A stretch of DNA of 7,212 nucleotides. Source: Cyclobacteriaceae bacterium. Lineage in GTDB: Bacteria > Bacteroidota > Bacteroidia > Cytophagales > Cyclobacteriaceae. The translations under genes were made by a program, and so were the position numbers. The notes under the pieces are model-generated. The model had not been told where the DNA came from. It searched no databases and worked only from the letters and a program-made list of their open reading frames with translations. How positions within the stretch are numbered: the first letter of the stretch is position 1; each line of letters starts with the position of its first letter. The DNA lies in NCBI GenBank assembly GCA_947458795.1, contig CANHCD010000097.1, positions 1-7,212 of the forward strand, written 5' to 3'. Shown here one piece after another: positions 1-6,090 of the stretch.

Positions 1-408
1 CACGATGATTCGAGCCCCTTTGGCACATCCTGATTGCTCCAGCTGCTCTATGATGCTAGGAAAAAGTACGGGCGGGATAGCCAAGTAATGCGTAGGGTTT
101 TGGGCGCTGCCCAAACCTACTCGGATGCGTTGAAAGGTATGTGGGTCGGTGTAATCACCTCCTACAAAGGCGAGGAGGTGAAGGAATTTGGCAAAGGTTT
201 CTTCTTCAAATTGCCCATAACGCTGGATGCTTTCTTTGGCGCGGAGTTGCAATTTTTCCAAATCATAATCTCCGCGAGCCACGCCAATGATCGGTGCTTG
301 CAGTTGGCCACGTTTGACCATGAGAAAGAGGGCTGGAAAAATCTTTTTGAAAGCCAGGTCGCCAGTGGCCCCATAAAATACCAGCGCGTCTGAATTTACT
401 TGAGCCAT
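1..408 (-). CDS. zwf: Glucose-6-phosphate dehydrogenase, N-terminal part (cut by window edge)
   Basis: Reading the minus strand from the ATG at 408 gives 136 uninterrupted codons that run off the window at position 1. The N-terminus carries the Rossmann dinucleotide-binding motif GATGDLAFKK (residues 13-22, family pattern GxTGDLAxRK), and residues 108-116 are YLAIPPVLF, a conserved G6PD segment. The fragment stops at GARIIV, exactly where the family's substrate-site EKPFG signature should follow. The enzyme oxidises glucose-6-phosphate to 6-phosphogluconolactone with reduction of NADP(+) in the cytosol, the first step of the oxidative pentose phosphate pathway. It lies 66 bp downstream of the ROK sugar kinase on the same strand, consistent with co-transcription and with the kinase supplying its substrate. 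No clear Shine-Dalgarno site is seen, which is normal in Bacteroidota. The catalytic His and C-terminal domain are outside the window. Family assignment is firm; intactness cannot be judged. Confidence 0.93.
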   Translation of the reverse strand, partial: MAQVNSDALVFYGATGDLAFKKIFPALFLMVKRGQLQAPIIGVARGDYDLEKLQLRAKESIQRYGQFEEETFAKFLHLLAFVGGDYTDPHTFQRIRVGLGSAQNPTHYLAIPPVLFPSIIEQLEQSGCAKGARIIV

Positions 409-474
409 ACGGAAATGAATCGAATTCGGGTAAAAAGGTTCGGTTTTAAAATGGATTTACATCTGGAGCTGGTC

Positions 475-1140
475 CTAGATTGTATATTCTTGTTCCCAGA
501 GGCGGAAGCCACCAGTAAGGGCATTTTTGTTGGAACCCAGTCGGCAGTTCGCTGGGAGCTCTTCCAAGTACTTTGAGTTGCCACCTCCGAGCACAATTTC
601 ATCAGGCTGGAAGCAATTTCTAAATTCTTCAATGGTCTCGTAAACCCATTCCTTCCACTGCTTTTTACCTTCTTCGATCAGGGCCGCGTTGCCTACATGT
701 TGCTCAAAGGTGCTGTTGCGGAAGGGGAGGTGTCCGCCTTCCAAAGGTAGGATCAGGTGTTCGTAGACCATCGCTGTTCCTAGGCCAGTACCGAAACCCA
801 TAAATAAAAGTTTGCCTCCTGCGTAGCTGCCTAGTGCCTGCATGGCAGCATCGTTGATTAATTTGACTGGGCATCCGAAGGCAGCAGCAAAGTCAAATCC
901 TTTCCATCCTTTGCCCATATTGACCGGGTCGGAAACGATTTTTCCATCTTTGACCACGCCTGGGAAGCCAATGGATACCACTTCAAATTGCCAGCCTGCT
1001 GCCGTAGTTGCTTCATGAACGAGGGGATAGAGTTGCTCCGGAGTGAAAGCCGCACCTGAAGGAATCTTGATCCGCTCCGACTGTCCTGTGGCGAGCAATT
1101 TGAGGTTGGATCCACCTATATCGATGACGAGTACATTCAT
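475..1140 (-). CDS. ROK-family sugar kinase, polyphosphate-glucokinase-like
   Basis: A 221-residue cytosolic kinase of the ROK family, probably phosphorylating glucose (from polyphosphate and/or ATP) to glucose-6-phosphate. The start is secure because the phosphate-binding motif DIGGSNLK (residues 7-14) follows directly. Other landmarks are SIGFPGVVKDGKI (56-68), INDAAMQALG (95-104) with the likely catalytic base Asp97, the glycine-rich GFGTGLGTAMV (115-125), EGGHLPF (134-140) equivalent to the ROK E-x-G-H sugar-binding segment, and IVLGGGN (182-188). The CxCGxxGCxE zinc motif of classic ROK proteins is absent and the protein is short (about 220 versus roughly 300 residues), as in compact PpgK-like members. 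It precedes zwf on the same strand, which favours glucose as substrate. A TATCTTTA -7-like box lies at 1210-1217 (minus strand) but has no matching -33 box at the right spacing. Phosphoryl donor and exact sugar are inference. Confidence 0.85.
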   Translation of the reverse strand: MNVLVIDIGGSNLKLLATGQSERIKIPSGAAFTPEQLYPLVHEATTAAGWQFEVVSIGFPGVVKDGKIVSDPVNMGKGWKGFDFAAAFGCPVKLINDAAMQALGSYAGGKLLFMGFGTGLGTAMVYEHLILPLEGGHLPFRNSTFEQHVGNAALIEEGKKQWKEWVYETIEEFRNCFQPDEIVLGGGNSKYLEELPANCRLGSNKNALTGGFRLWEQEYTI

Positions 1141-1271
1141 GCTTGAGCTGGGTATGGGGCTGTTTTTTGGTTTTACTCCTTAAAATAGATCGGAATTAAC
1201 TTCCGAGGATAAAGATACTATTTCCCCGCTGGCAACCGAATAAAATTTTGTTGTTTTTTATTAGAAATTGT

Positions 1272-1368
1272 GGTCCATGGCTGACGGTCCACCGTCAATT
1301 GTGGTTTGACTACGATTTGTAATAATGTTTACAATTAGCTGTCGTCCGTCAACCGTGGACTGTTGACT
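1272..1368. repeat. Degenerate 7-bp-periodic repeats in the divergent intergenic region
   Basis: Between the kinase and the MBOAT gene two short runs fall into heptads: GGTCCAT, GGCTGAC, GGTCCAC, CGTCAAT, TGTGGTT from 1272, and GTCGTCC, GTCAACC, GTGGACT, GTTGACT from 1341. They share a 13-bp motif with two mismatches (CCGTCAATTGTGG at 1292-1304, CCGTCAACCGTGG at 1346-1358). The first run contains a perfect inverted repeat, TGACGGT-CC-ACCGTCA (1282-1297). The second contains GTCAAC (1348-1353) facing GTTGAC (1362-1367). This resembles a dispersed intergenic repeat rather than a dedicated operator, although its position between divergent genes leaves a regulatory role possible. The rest of 1141-1370 is AT-rich without other recognisable features. 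Confidence 0.55.
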
Positions 1369-1396
1369 AAATGAATCACTTTTTCAATTATCTTTA
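1363..1396 (+). promoter_or_regulatory. Possible promoter of the O-acylation operon
   Basis: TATCTTTA at 1389-1396 matches the Bacteroidota -7 consensus TAnnTTTG at seven of eight positions. The nearest upstream TTG (1363-1365) is 23 bp away, slightly longer than the usual 19-21 bp. If real, transcription would begin near 1403, after the ATG at 1371 but before the GTG at 1431, supporting the GTG start. The evidence is weak. Confidence 0.25.
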
Positions 1397-1430
1397 CCCT
1401 TCTTTATTCCTGACTTCTTTTGCGGCAACA

Positions 1431-2828
1431 GTGGTTTTCTCTAGCTTAACTTTCCTTTATTTCTTTTTACCGCTTTCCATTGTATTCTATTTTGCATTCA
1501 AGAACATACGCGTTCAGAATTTTATCCTCCTTGCATTCTCCTTTATTTTTTATGCGTGGGGCGAACCGGTTTGGGTAATTCTGCTCCTCTTCTCTGGGCT
1601 CTTGGATTACTTCAATGGACTTCTTATCGACAAATTCCAAGAAAATAAGACCGTTCGACTGGTAGCATTACTCAACTCCATTGTCATCAACCTCGGCTTA
1701 CTTGCCACCTTCAAGTATGCTGATTTTATCATTCAAAACACCAATTTCCTACTCGGAACCTCCTTTACGGAACCCAATATCCTACTTCCAGTAGGGATTT
1801 CTTTCTACACCTTCCAAACGCTATCCTACACCATTGATGTGTACAAAGGGGAGGTGAAAGCAGAAAAAGACCCCATTGATTTTTTGATGTTTGTCAGCTT
1901 ATTTCCCCAGCTGGTCGCCGGACCCATCGTCCGCTATGCAGAAGTGGCTGCACAAACGCGCGTACGACCTTTTGATTGGTCATCTGTAGCAACAGGCGTC
2001 AACCGATTTTGCCTGGGTTTATTCAAAAAGGTGGTTTTGGCCAATAGCGTGGGCATTTTAGTGGAGAAATACTTGCAGGTCCAATTCTATGATCTGTCTA
2101 CCCCTGAAGCCTGGTTTGGCATCGTGCTATATTCCTTGCAACTCTATTTTGATTTTTCGGGCTATTCCGATATGGCCATCGGCCTAGGACGGATCTTTGG
2201 CTTTACCTTTCCCGAAAACTTCCGGCATCCCTATGCTGCTACTTCCGTTGCTAATTTTTACCAGCGCTGGCACATGACCCTCGGACGATTCCTGAGGGAT
2301 TACGTGTACATCCCGCTAGGAGGCAATAAAAAGCACCAGATCCGCAACATCCTCGTGGTCTGGTTTCTTACCGGGCTCTGGCACGGTGCAAGCTGGAATT
2401 TTGTACTCTGGGGCCTCTTTCTGGGGGTATTTATGGTGATTGAAAAAGTGCTCAAGAAATACTTCGATCTCCTGCCTCGTTTTGCGCTCTATGCCTATGC
2501 CTTGTTGGTGGTCAACTTCAGCCGCTCCTTTTTTTACTTCGATGATTTTGAGAAGTTGGGCATTTTCTTGGGGAAGCTCTTTTATTCCCCAAATTACATC
2601 GGTGCGGGCTGGGGCTCTGACCTTGCTTCCTATGCCTTCTTGTATGTGGTAGTGATCCTATTCTGCATCCCTTGGGATGAGATCTTCCCAAAAAGCAGCA
2701 GAACAAATGAAGTTGCTAGCCGGTACTACCGCGGGTTTTCACTTGGAATCAACTTGTTGTTTCTGCTTCTAGCCACTGCTTTAATTGTTGACGATACCTA
2801 CAATCCATTCATTTACTTTAGATTCTAA
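1431..2828 (+). CDS. MBOAT-family membrane O-acyltransferase (AlgI/PatA-like)
   Basis: A polytopic inner-membrane protein of 465 residues, the usual size for AlgI/PatA/DltB-type MBOAT enzymes, which pass acyl (normally acetyl) groups from a cytoplasmic donor across the membrane to a periplasmic partner. I chose the GTG at 1431 because it gives the family-typical N-terminus (M)VFSSLTFLYFFLPL; the in-frame ATG at 1371 would add 20 residues with no family counterpart. Numbering from the GTG, SFYTFQTLSYTIDVYKGE lies at 124-141, FPQLVAGPIVRY at 158-169, DFSGYSDMAIG at 241-251, RWHMTLGRFLRDYVYIPLGG at 279-298 (conserved His281), and TGLWHGASW at 314-322 with the presumed catalytic His318. The C-terminus YNPFIYFRF is also typical. 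The stop codon is one base upstream of the next ATG, so the two genes are almost certainly translationally coupled. Family is certain; the acceptor polymer is not visible from this protein. Confidence 0.93.
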   Translation: MVFSSLTFLYFFLPLSIVFYFAFKNIRVQNFILLAFSFIFYAWGEPVWVILLLFSGLLDYFNGLLIDKFQENKTVRLVALLNSIVINLGLLATFKYADFIIQNTNFLLGTSFTEPNILLPVGISFYTFQTLSYTIDVYKGEVKAEKDPIDFLMFVSLFPQLVAGPIVRYAEVAAQTRVRPFDWSSVATGVNRFCLGLFKKVVLANSVGILVEKYLQVQFYDLSTPEAWFGIVLYSLQLYFDFSGYSDMAIGLGRIFGFTFPENFRHPYAATSVANFYQRWHMTLGRFLRDYVYIPLGGNKKHQIRNILVVWFLTGLWHGASWNFVLWGLFLGVFMVIEKVLKKYFDLLPRFALYAYALLVVNFSRSFFYFDDFEKLGIFLGKLFYSPNYIGAGWGSDLASYAFLYVVVILFCIPWDEIFPKSSRTNEVASRYYRGFSLGINLLFLLLATALIVDDTYNPFIYFRF

Positions 2829-2829
2829 G

Positions 2830-4176
2830 ATGCGAAAGAAGTTAGAAATCGTACTGGTATTTGGATTGATAGTTGGCATCGCCCTGCTGTTTGTGTTTGG
2901 CCCAAAGGAAAAAATATCCCTTTCGGAAAAGCGAACCCTTGCCACGCTGCCCGCCTTGACCTGGGATACCTATATTTCTGGCGACTTCAGCAAAGGCATT
3001 AATTTGTACATCAACGATCATTTTCCATTTCGGGCAGAAGCCGTACGCTTGACCGAAGCTTTTCGATACAATTTGGGTTTTCGACTCCCAAACCAAGAAA
3101 AGATCGTGGTGGTGGGCAACCCAAAAAAGATCCAAGTGCCAACTGCAGACAGCGACTTGGATTCGTTAGCCCAAAAGACCTATTTGGAGGGTTTTGAGGA
3201 ATTTGATGCTGGGAGCGTATTGATTTTGAATGGGAAGATCTACACCCAAAATACCGGGGACCCAGCCATCTCCCCGTATTTTGCAAAGATGCTGAATGTG
3301 TATGCAGACTCGCTTCGGGGAAAAGCGCGGGTTTTCTCTGCTGTGGCTCCCTTGTCTTCTGCCTTTATCCCCTTGCCAAATTACGAGCGCTATGCCTTGC
3401 GAAACGAGAAAACTCTCCAAGCCATTCAAACTAACTTAAACCCTGAAGTGTATTTTGCAGATGTGATGGGGGAGATGAACCAGCATTACAACGAATACCT
3501 CTGGTACGGCAGTGATCACCATTGGACTGGTTTGGGTGCCTACTATGGGTATGTGGCCTTTTGCAAGTCGGCAGGGATTACTCCTGTGCCGCTGAGTAAC
3601 ATGGAAAAGAAGGAGCGGAAAGGGTTTTTAGGAACACTTTACGAGCTCACCCGAGACCAATCCGTCCGGGACAATCCAGATCATGTGGAAACCTACATTC
3701 CACCCGGAATCGAAACCAAGGCGGTATATTACAATGCCTATGACTTCAAGTATCCTCAGCTCAGCAAGGTATTTTGCAATTCGCCAAACTACTCCGCCTT
3801 TATCTGTGGGGATACACCGCTGATGAAAATAACCACCAATGTAAAAAATGGTAAAAAAATCGCCGTTGTCAAAAATTCAATGGGAAATGCGTTTGTGGTG
3901 TATTTAATTAGCCACTACGAACAAATCTATGTAGTGGACTTCCGATATTCCAAACACAACCTGCTGAAGATTATGAAAGAGGCGCAAGTGAATGATTTGG
4001 TTTTTGCCGTCGGCATGTATGCTGCAGTATCTCGAGGGACGATTGGGATGATGCGAAACCTGGCGTATCAGAAAGATCAAGACTACGATCAAGTCTTAAA
4101 GCAAGAGGAGGCCCAACGGATTTTGGATTCCATCAATGGGGTCCAAGACTCTGTAGTGGTTCAAAATCAAAACTGA
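2830..4176 (+). CDS. DHHW-family protein, membrane-anchored SGNH-type acyltransferase partner of the MBOAT protein
   Basis: A 448-residue protein starting at ATG 2830, one base after the MBOAT stop; the longer in-frame start at 2785 would overlap that gene and delay the signal anchor. Residues 5-24 form one hydrophobic segment, probably an N-terminal anchor leaving the rest in the periplasm. SLSEKRTLATLP (30-41) is the characteristic entry motif of DHHW and AlgX/AlgJ-like proteins. The name-giving motif YGSDHHWTGLGAY (226-238) supplies the Asp229/His231 pair. VVKNSMGNAF (346-355) carries the likely nucleophile Ser350 in place of a GDS-type motif, followed by YEQIYVVDFRY (363-373). In characterised relatives (AlgJ, AlgX) such proteins take acyl groups from an MBOAT partner and modify an exported polysaccharide. 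The pairing here points to the same division of labour. Which polymer is acetylated, and whether the protein is transferase rather than esterase, are inference. Confidence 0.85.
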   Translation: MRKKLEIVLVFGLIVGIALLFVFGPKEKISLSEKRTLATLPALTWDTYISGDFSKGINLYINDHFPFRAEAVRLTEAFRYNLGFRLPNQEKIVVVGNPKKIQVPTADSDLDSLAQKTYLEGFEEFDAGSVLILNGKIYTQNTGDPAISPYFAKMLNVYADSLRGKARVFSAVAPLSSAFIPLPNYERYALRNEKTLQAIQTNLNPEVYFADVMGEMNQHYNEYLWYGSDHHWTGLGAYYGYVAFCKSAGITPVPLSNMEKKERKGFLGTLYELTRDQSVRDNPDHVETYIPPGIETKAVYYNAYDFKYPQLSKVFCNSPNYSAFICGDTPLMKITTNVKNGKKIAVVKNSMGNAFVVYLISHYEQIYVVDFRYSKHNLLKIMKEAQVNDLVFAVGMYAAVSRGTIGMMRNLAYQKDQDYDQVLKQEEAQRILDSINGVQDSVVVQNQN

Positions 4177-4205
4177 TTTTTTAGTTATAATTGGTAAAGC
4201 TGGAT

Positions 4206-5675
4206 ATGAAGCGTCGAATTGGATTGATTTTAGTCTCTTTGTTTTTGGCAGGGCTGTTTTCGGTGCAGGCGAGCTATGGTCAAGACTCCATTCCCGTTAT
4301 CGAGCGGCTCAAAATCGATACCACCTATGCTTTTCTCCAATATCCCAGCCTGGCCACTGCGCAAAAGCTGACGAAGCTATTCAGCCAAGCAAATGAAAAT
4401 CGCCTGGTAGTCTTTCATTTTGGGGCGAGTCACATCCAATCGGAGGTAGTCACTACGGAAGCGAAGGCATACCTCCATGAAAATTTTGGAGATGCGGGTC
4501 CAGGGTTTCTATTTCCTTTTTCTGCAGCCAAAACCTACGGCAGTATCAACTACAAGACCAGCCATACGGGCACTTGGGCCTCGGCCAAGAGTTTCCAACC
4601 TAACCCCAAAATCCCCTTGGGCGTACGGGGGATGACGGTCGAAACCCGCGATCCAGATGCCAGCTTTACCCTTACTTTTCCCAGCCCACTTCCCAAAGAG
4701 GAGTACGAGCTGCTGTTGTTTTTTGACAACAACTCCCAAACCCCCGATTTTAAATTGTCTGTAGGGGAGGTAGACTGGGTGGTAGACGAGGCCCTCAGGA
4801 CTGCCAATGCAGGAAAGAACTATGTGAGGATCCCCATTACGCAGGAGATCGCACGACTTCAGGTCAAGATGCTGCCCAGTGAGAAGGCAGGCATGCTATT
4901 CCGATTTTATGGGATGAGCTTGGAGAAAAAGGATAAAAGTGGGGTGCTCTACCATTCCTTGGGGGTAGGAGGTTCCCCTTTTGAGGCAATATTAAATCTC
5001 GAAAAATTGCGAGAGCAGTCCGAGATCTTACTGCCTGATCTGGTGGTTTTGGATTATGGTACCAACAATATCTTGTACGAAAATAAGGTGGCGGAGAACC
5101 TTCCCAAAAACGTATCCAAGGCCATTTCCAACTTTCGTACAATCAATCCAGAGGTGGTGATTGTGTTGACTGCTACACAGGACCTCTTTTACAAGGGGAG
5201 GCATATTGATGCAGGGATTGACTTTGCTCGGGTGATGGATTCGCTGGCCAGAGTCAACGAAGTGCTGTTTTGGAATTACTACGACCTCTCTGGTGGCTAT
5301 GGGCAAATCAAAAACTGGGAGCAGGCCGGTTACGCCCAAAAAGACTACATTCACTTGACTAGCAAGGGCTACCGTCTGAAAGGCTATTGGTGGAATGCTT
5401 CCATCCTGAATACACTAAAGTTTCATGGCGATCATCCAAGCCAAGAAAGTCTGCAGCTACCGCTCAAAAACTACGATGCGCTCAAGGAGCAGCTTCGCCT
5501 GGCCAGTCAAGCGGCCCAAGTCAGCTCATCTGGCAGAAGCAGCTACAAGGTAAAGTCTGGAGACACGCTCTCCGGGATTGCGGCCAAGTTTGGTGTCAGA
5601 GTTTCAACTCTAAAAAGATTGAATAACCTTAGAAGCGACCTGATCCGTATTGGGCAAACCTTGAAGATTCGATAG
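4206..5675 (+). CDS. Secreted SGNH/GDSL hydrolase with inserted domain and C-terminal LysM
   Basis: A 489-residue exported protein, 29 bp after the DHHW gene. ATG 4206 gives a clean signal peptide (MKRR, then a hydrophobic stretch, probable cleavage near SYG/Q at residue 25); the in-frame TTG at 4191 only adds five residues. Block I is HFGASHIQSE (71-80) with candidate nucleophile Ser75, Asp of the usual GDS being Ala74. It is followed by GDAGPGFLFPF (95-105). Block II is probably SLGVGG (251-256), block III is LDYGTNN (282-288), and block V is DYIHLTSKGY (380-389) with Asp380 and His383. Residues about 115-245, between blocks I and II, look beta-rich and could be a carbohydrate-binding insert like that of the peptidoglycan O-acetylesterase Ape1. 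A Ser-rich linker leads to LysM (about 447-488: YKVKSGDTLSGIAAKF, then IRIGQTLKI). LysM binds GlcNAc-containing glycans such as peptidoglycan. It could remove or transfer acetyl groups on that polymer; direction and substrate are inferred. Confidence 0.88.
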   Translation: MKRRIGLILVSLFLAGLFSVQASYGQDSIPVIERLKIDTTYAFLQYPSLATAQKLTKLFSQANENRLVVFHFGASHIQSEVVTTEAKAYLHENFGDAGPGFLFPFSAAKTYGSINYKTSHTGTWASAKSFQPNPKIPLGVRGMTVETRDPDASFTLTFPSPLPKEEYELLLFFDNNSQTPDFKLSVGEVDWVVDEALRTANAGKNYVRIPITQEIARLQVKMLPSEKAGMLFRFYGMSLEKKDKSGVLYHSLGVGGSPFEAILNLEKLREQSEILLPDLVVLDYGTNNILYENKVAENLPKNVSKAISNFRTINPEVVIVLTATQDLFYKGRHIDAGIDFARVMDSLARVNEVLFWNYYDLSGGYGQIKNWEQAGYAQKDYIHLTSKGYRLKGYWWNASILNTLKFHGDHPSQESLQLPLKNYDALKEQLRLASQAAQVSSSGRSSYKVKSGDTLSGIAAKFGVRVSTLKRLNNLRSDLIRIGQTLKIR

Positions 5676-5678
5676 TAA

Positions 5679-5780
5679 GCAGCAAGTATCAAGTAGTTAG
5701 TATCAAGTACCAAGTACCTGCCTGGCGGCAGACAGGCAATGTACCAGGATGTATCTGAGGCAAGAGACGAGATGCAAGAG
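5679..5780 (+). repeat. Heptad tandem repeat array, GTAYCAA type
   Basis: Starting four bases after the LysM gene stop codon, the sequence falls into 7-bp units: GCAGCAA (5679), GTATCAA (5686), GTAGTTA (5693), GTATCAA (5700), GTACCAA (5707), GTAC (5714). A GC-rich palindrome interrupts, then GTACCAG resumes at 5741, and a diverged run follows: GAGGCAA (5757), GAGACGA (5764), GATGCAA (5771), GAGACC (5778). The strict 7-bp spacing is directly visible. Function is unknown; units are contiguous without spacers, so it is not CRISPR. Confidence 0.75.
5717..5736. repeat. GC-rich palindrome, copy 1 (imperfect)
   Basis: CCTGCCTG and CAGACAGG flank a GCGG centre, with one mismatch between the arms. 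It interrupts the heptad array: GTAC precedes it and CAAT-GTACC follows. It is closely related to the palindromes at 5781-5801 and 6941-6959. No T-run follows, so it is more likely a dispersed repeat than an intrinsic terminator. Confidence 0.8.
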
Positions 5781-5801
5781 ACCTGCCTGCGGCAGGCAGG
5801 T
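5781..5801. repeat. GC-rich palindrome, copy 2 (perfect)
   Basis: A perfect inverted repeat of 10-bp arms around a single G; the core is CCTGCCTGC-G-GCAGGCAGG, flanked by A and T. It follows the diverged end of the heptad array. It could form a strong hairpin and might act as a bidirectional transcript-end structure in this convergent region, but it lacks a T-tract on either side. Confidence 0.85.
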
Positions 5802-5867
5802 TAGACTCATTTCGTAGTGAAAGGAGATTTGTGTCCAAAAGAGATTAGATCTTTTCCACTTTTCAAG

Positions 5868-5886
5868 TTTACTTCTCTAAATTTTT
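5868..5886 (+). repeat. 19-bp direct repeat, copy A
   Basis: TTTACTTCTCTAAATTTTT occurs here and again, identically, at 6007-6025, 139 bp apart. Similarity continues on both sides (TTTTCAAG versus TTTTTGAT to the left; AAGGGG versus GAAGCG to the right). About 20 bp further on, the two copies share a block with GGTTGATTCCC versus GGTCAATTCCC, a hairpin, and then ATTTTTA. The two stretches therefore look like a tandem duplication of one intergenic module. Confidence 0.8.
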
Positions 5887-5912
5887 AAGGGGAGCACAGG
5901 GGTTGATTCCCT

Positions 5913-5936
5913 CCCGTATCCGCCGCGGCAGACGGG
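5913..5936. repeat. Hairpin in module copy A (CCCGT/ACGGG)
   Basis: CCCGT (5913-5917) pairs with ACGGG (5932-5936) around an inner palindrome GCCGCGGC. Its layout, a GC-rich centre with GCGGCAG, resembles the CCTGCCTGC palindromes nearby. It occupies the position that the CCCCCTTATAAGGGGG hairpin holds in module copy B. Confidence 0.65.
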
Positions 5937-6006
5937 ACAGGCTATTTTTAAGGGAGAGTTTACCAAATGCTCCTCAGTATAGTGTTTATGAAATTGAATT
6001 TTTGAT

Positions 6007-6025
6007 TTTACTTCTCTAAATTTTT
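6007..6025 (+). repeat. 19-bp direct repeat, copy B
   Basis: Identical to 5868-5886 and followed by the related sequence GGTCAATTCCCCC and then ATTTTTAC at 6072-6079. It marks the second copy of the duplicated module just beyond the stop codon of the FISUMP gene. Confidence 0.8.
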
Positions 6026-6047
6026 GAAGCGCCCAAATAGGTCAATT

Positions 6048-6063
6048 CCCCCTTATAAGGGGG
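6048..6063 (+). terminator. CCCCCTTATAAGGGGG hairpin, possible terminator or dispersed repeat
   Basis: A perfect 16-bp palindrome followed by TTAGGGGGATTTTTAC. CCCCC at 6048-6052 can alternatively pair with GGGGG at 6067-6071, which is followed directly by ATTTTT, a terminator-like layout for plus-strand transcripts. It sits 27 bp beyond the FISUMP stop on the other strand, where no T-run follows. Similar C5/G5 elements are scattered between genes in many Bacteroidota, so a dispersed repeat is the main alternative. Confidence 0.45.
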
Positions 6064-6090
6064 TTAGGGGGATTTTTACTTAGTCAAGAC

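Larger units (their letters stand above)
5676..6090. other. Non-coding convergent intergenic region, 415 bp
   Basis: Separates the plus-strand SGNH-LysM gene from the minus-strand FISUMP gene. I find no plausible coding region or tRNA-like structure. It holds heptad repeats (5679-5780), several GC-rich palindromes and a duplicated module beginning with a shared 19-mer; these are itemised separately. A weak inverted repeat AAAAGA/TCTTTT (5837-5855) is too short to call a terminator confidently. Confidence 0.8.

Noticed and set aside
34..393. 119-codon plus-strand ORF
   Set aside because: Lies antisense to the clearly recognisable zwf coding sequence and matches no family.
2785..2829. Upstream in-frame ATG for the DHHW gene
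   Set aside because: It would overlap the MBOAT gene by 44 bp and put 15 polar residues before the signal anchor; ATG 2830 fits the family start.
4191..4205. TTG start for the SGNH-LysM gene
   Set aside because: Adds only MVKLD ahead of a normal MKRR signal peptide; ATG 4206 is the better start.
5387..5626. 79-codon plus-strand ORF
   Set aside because: Out-of-frame shadow within the SGNH-LysM gene; it contains no recognisable motif.
5679..5780. Possible CRISPR array
   Set aside because: Units are 7 bp, contiguous and without unique spacers; no cas genes are present.
5781..5801. Intrinsic terminator for the O-acylation operon
   Set aside because: The hairpin is perfect but no T-run follows on either strand, and near-identical copies occur elsewhere, so it is listed as a repeat.
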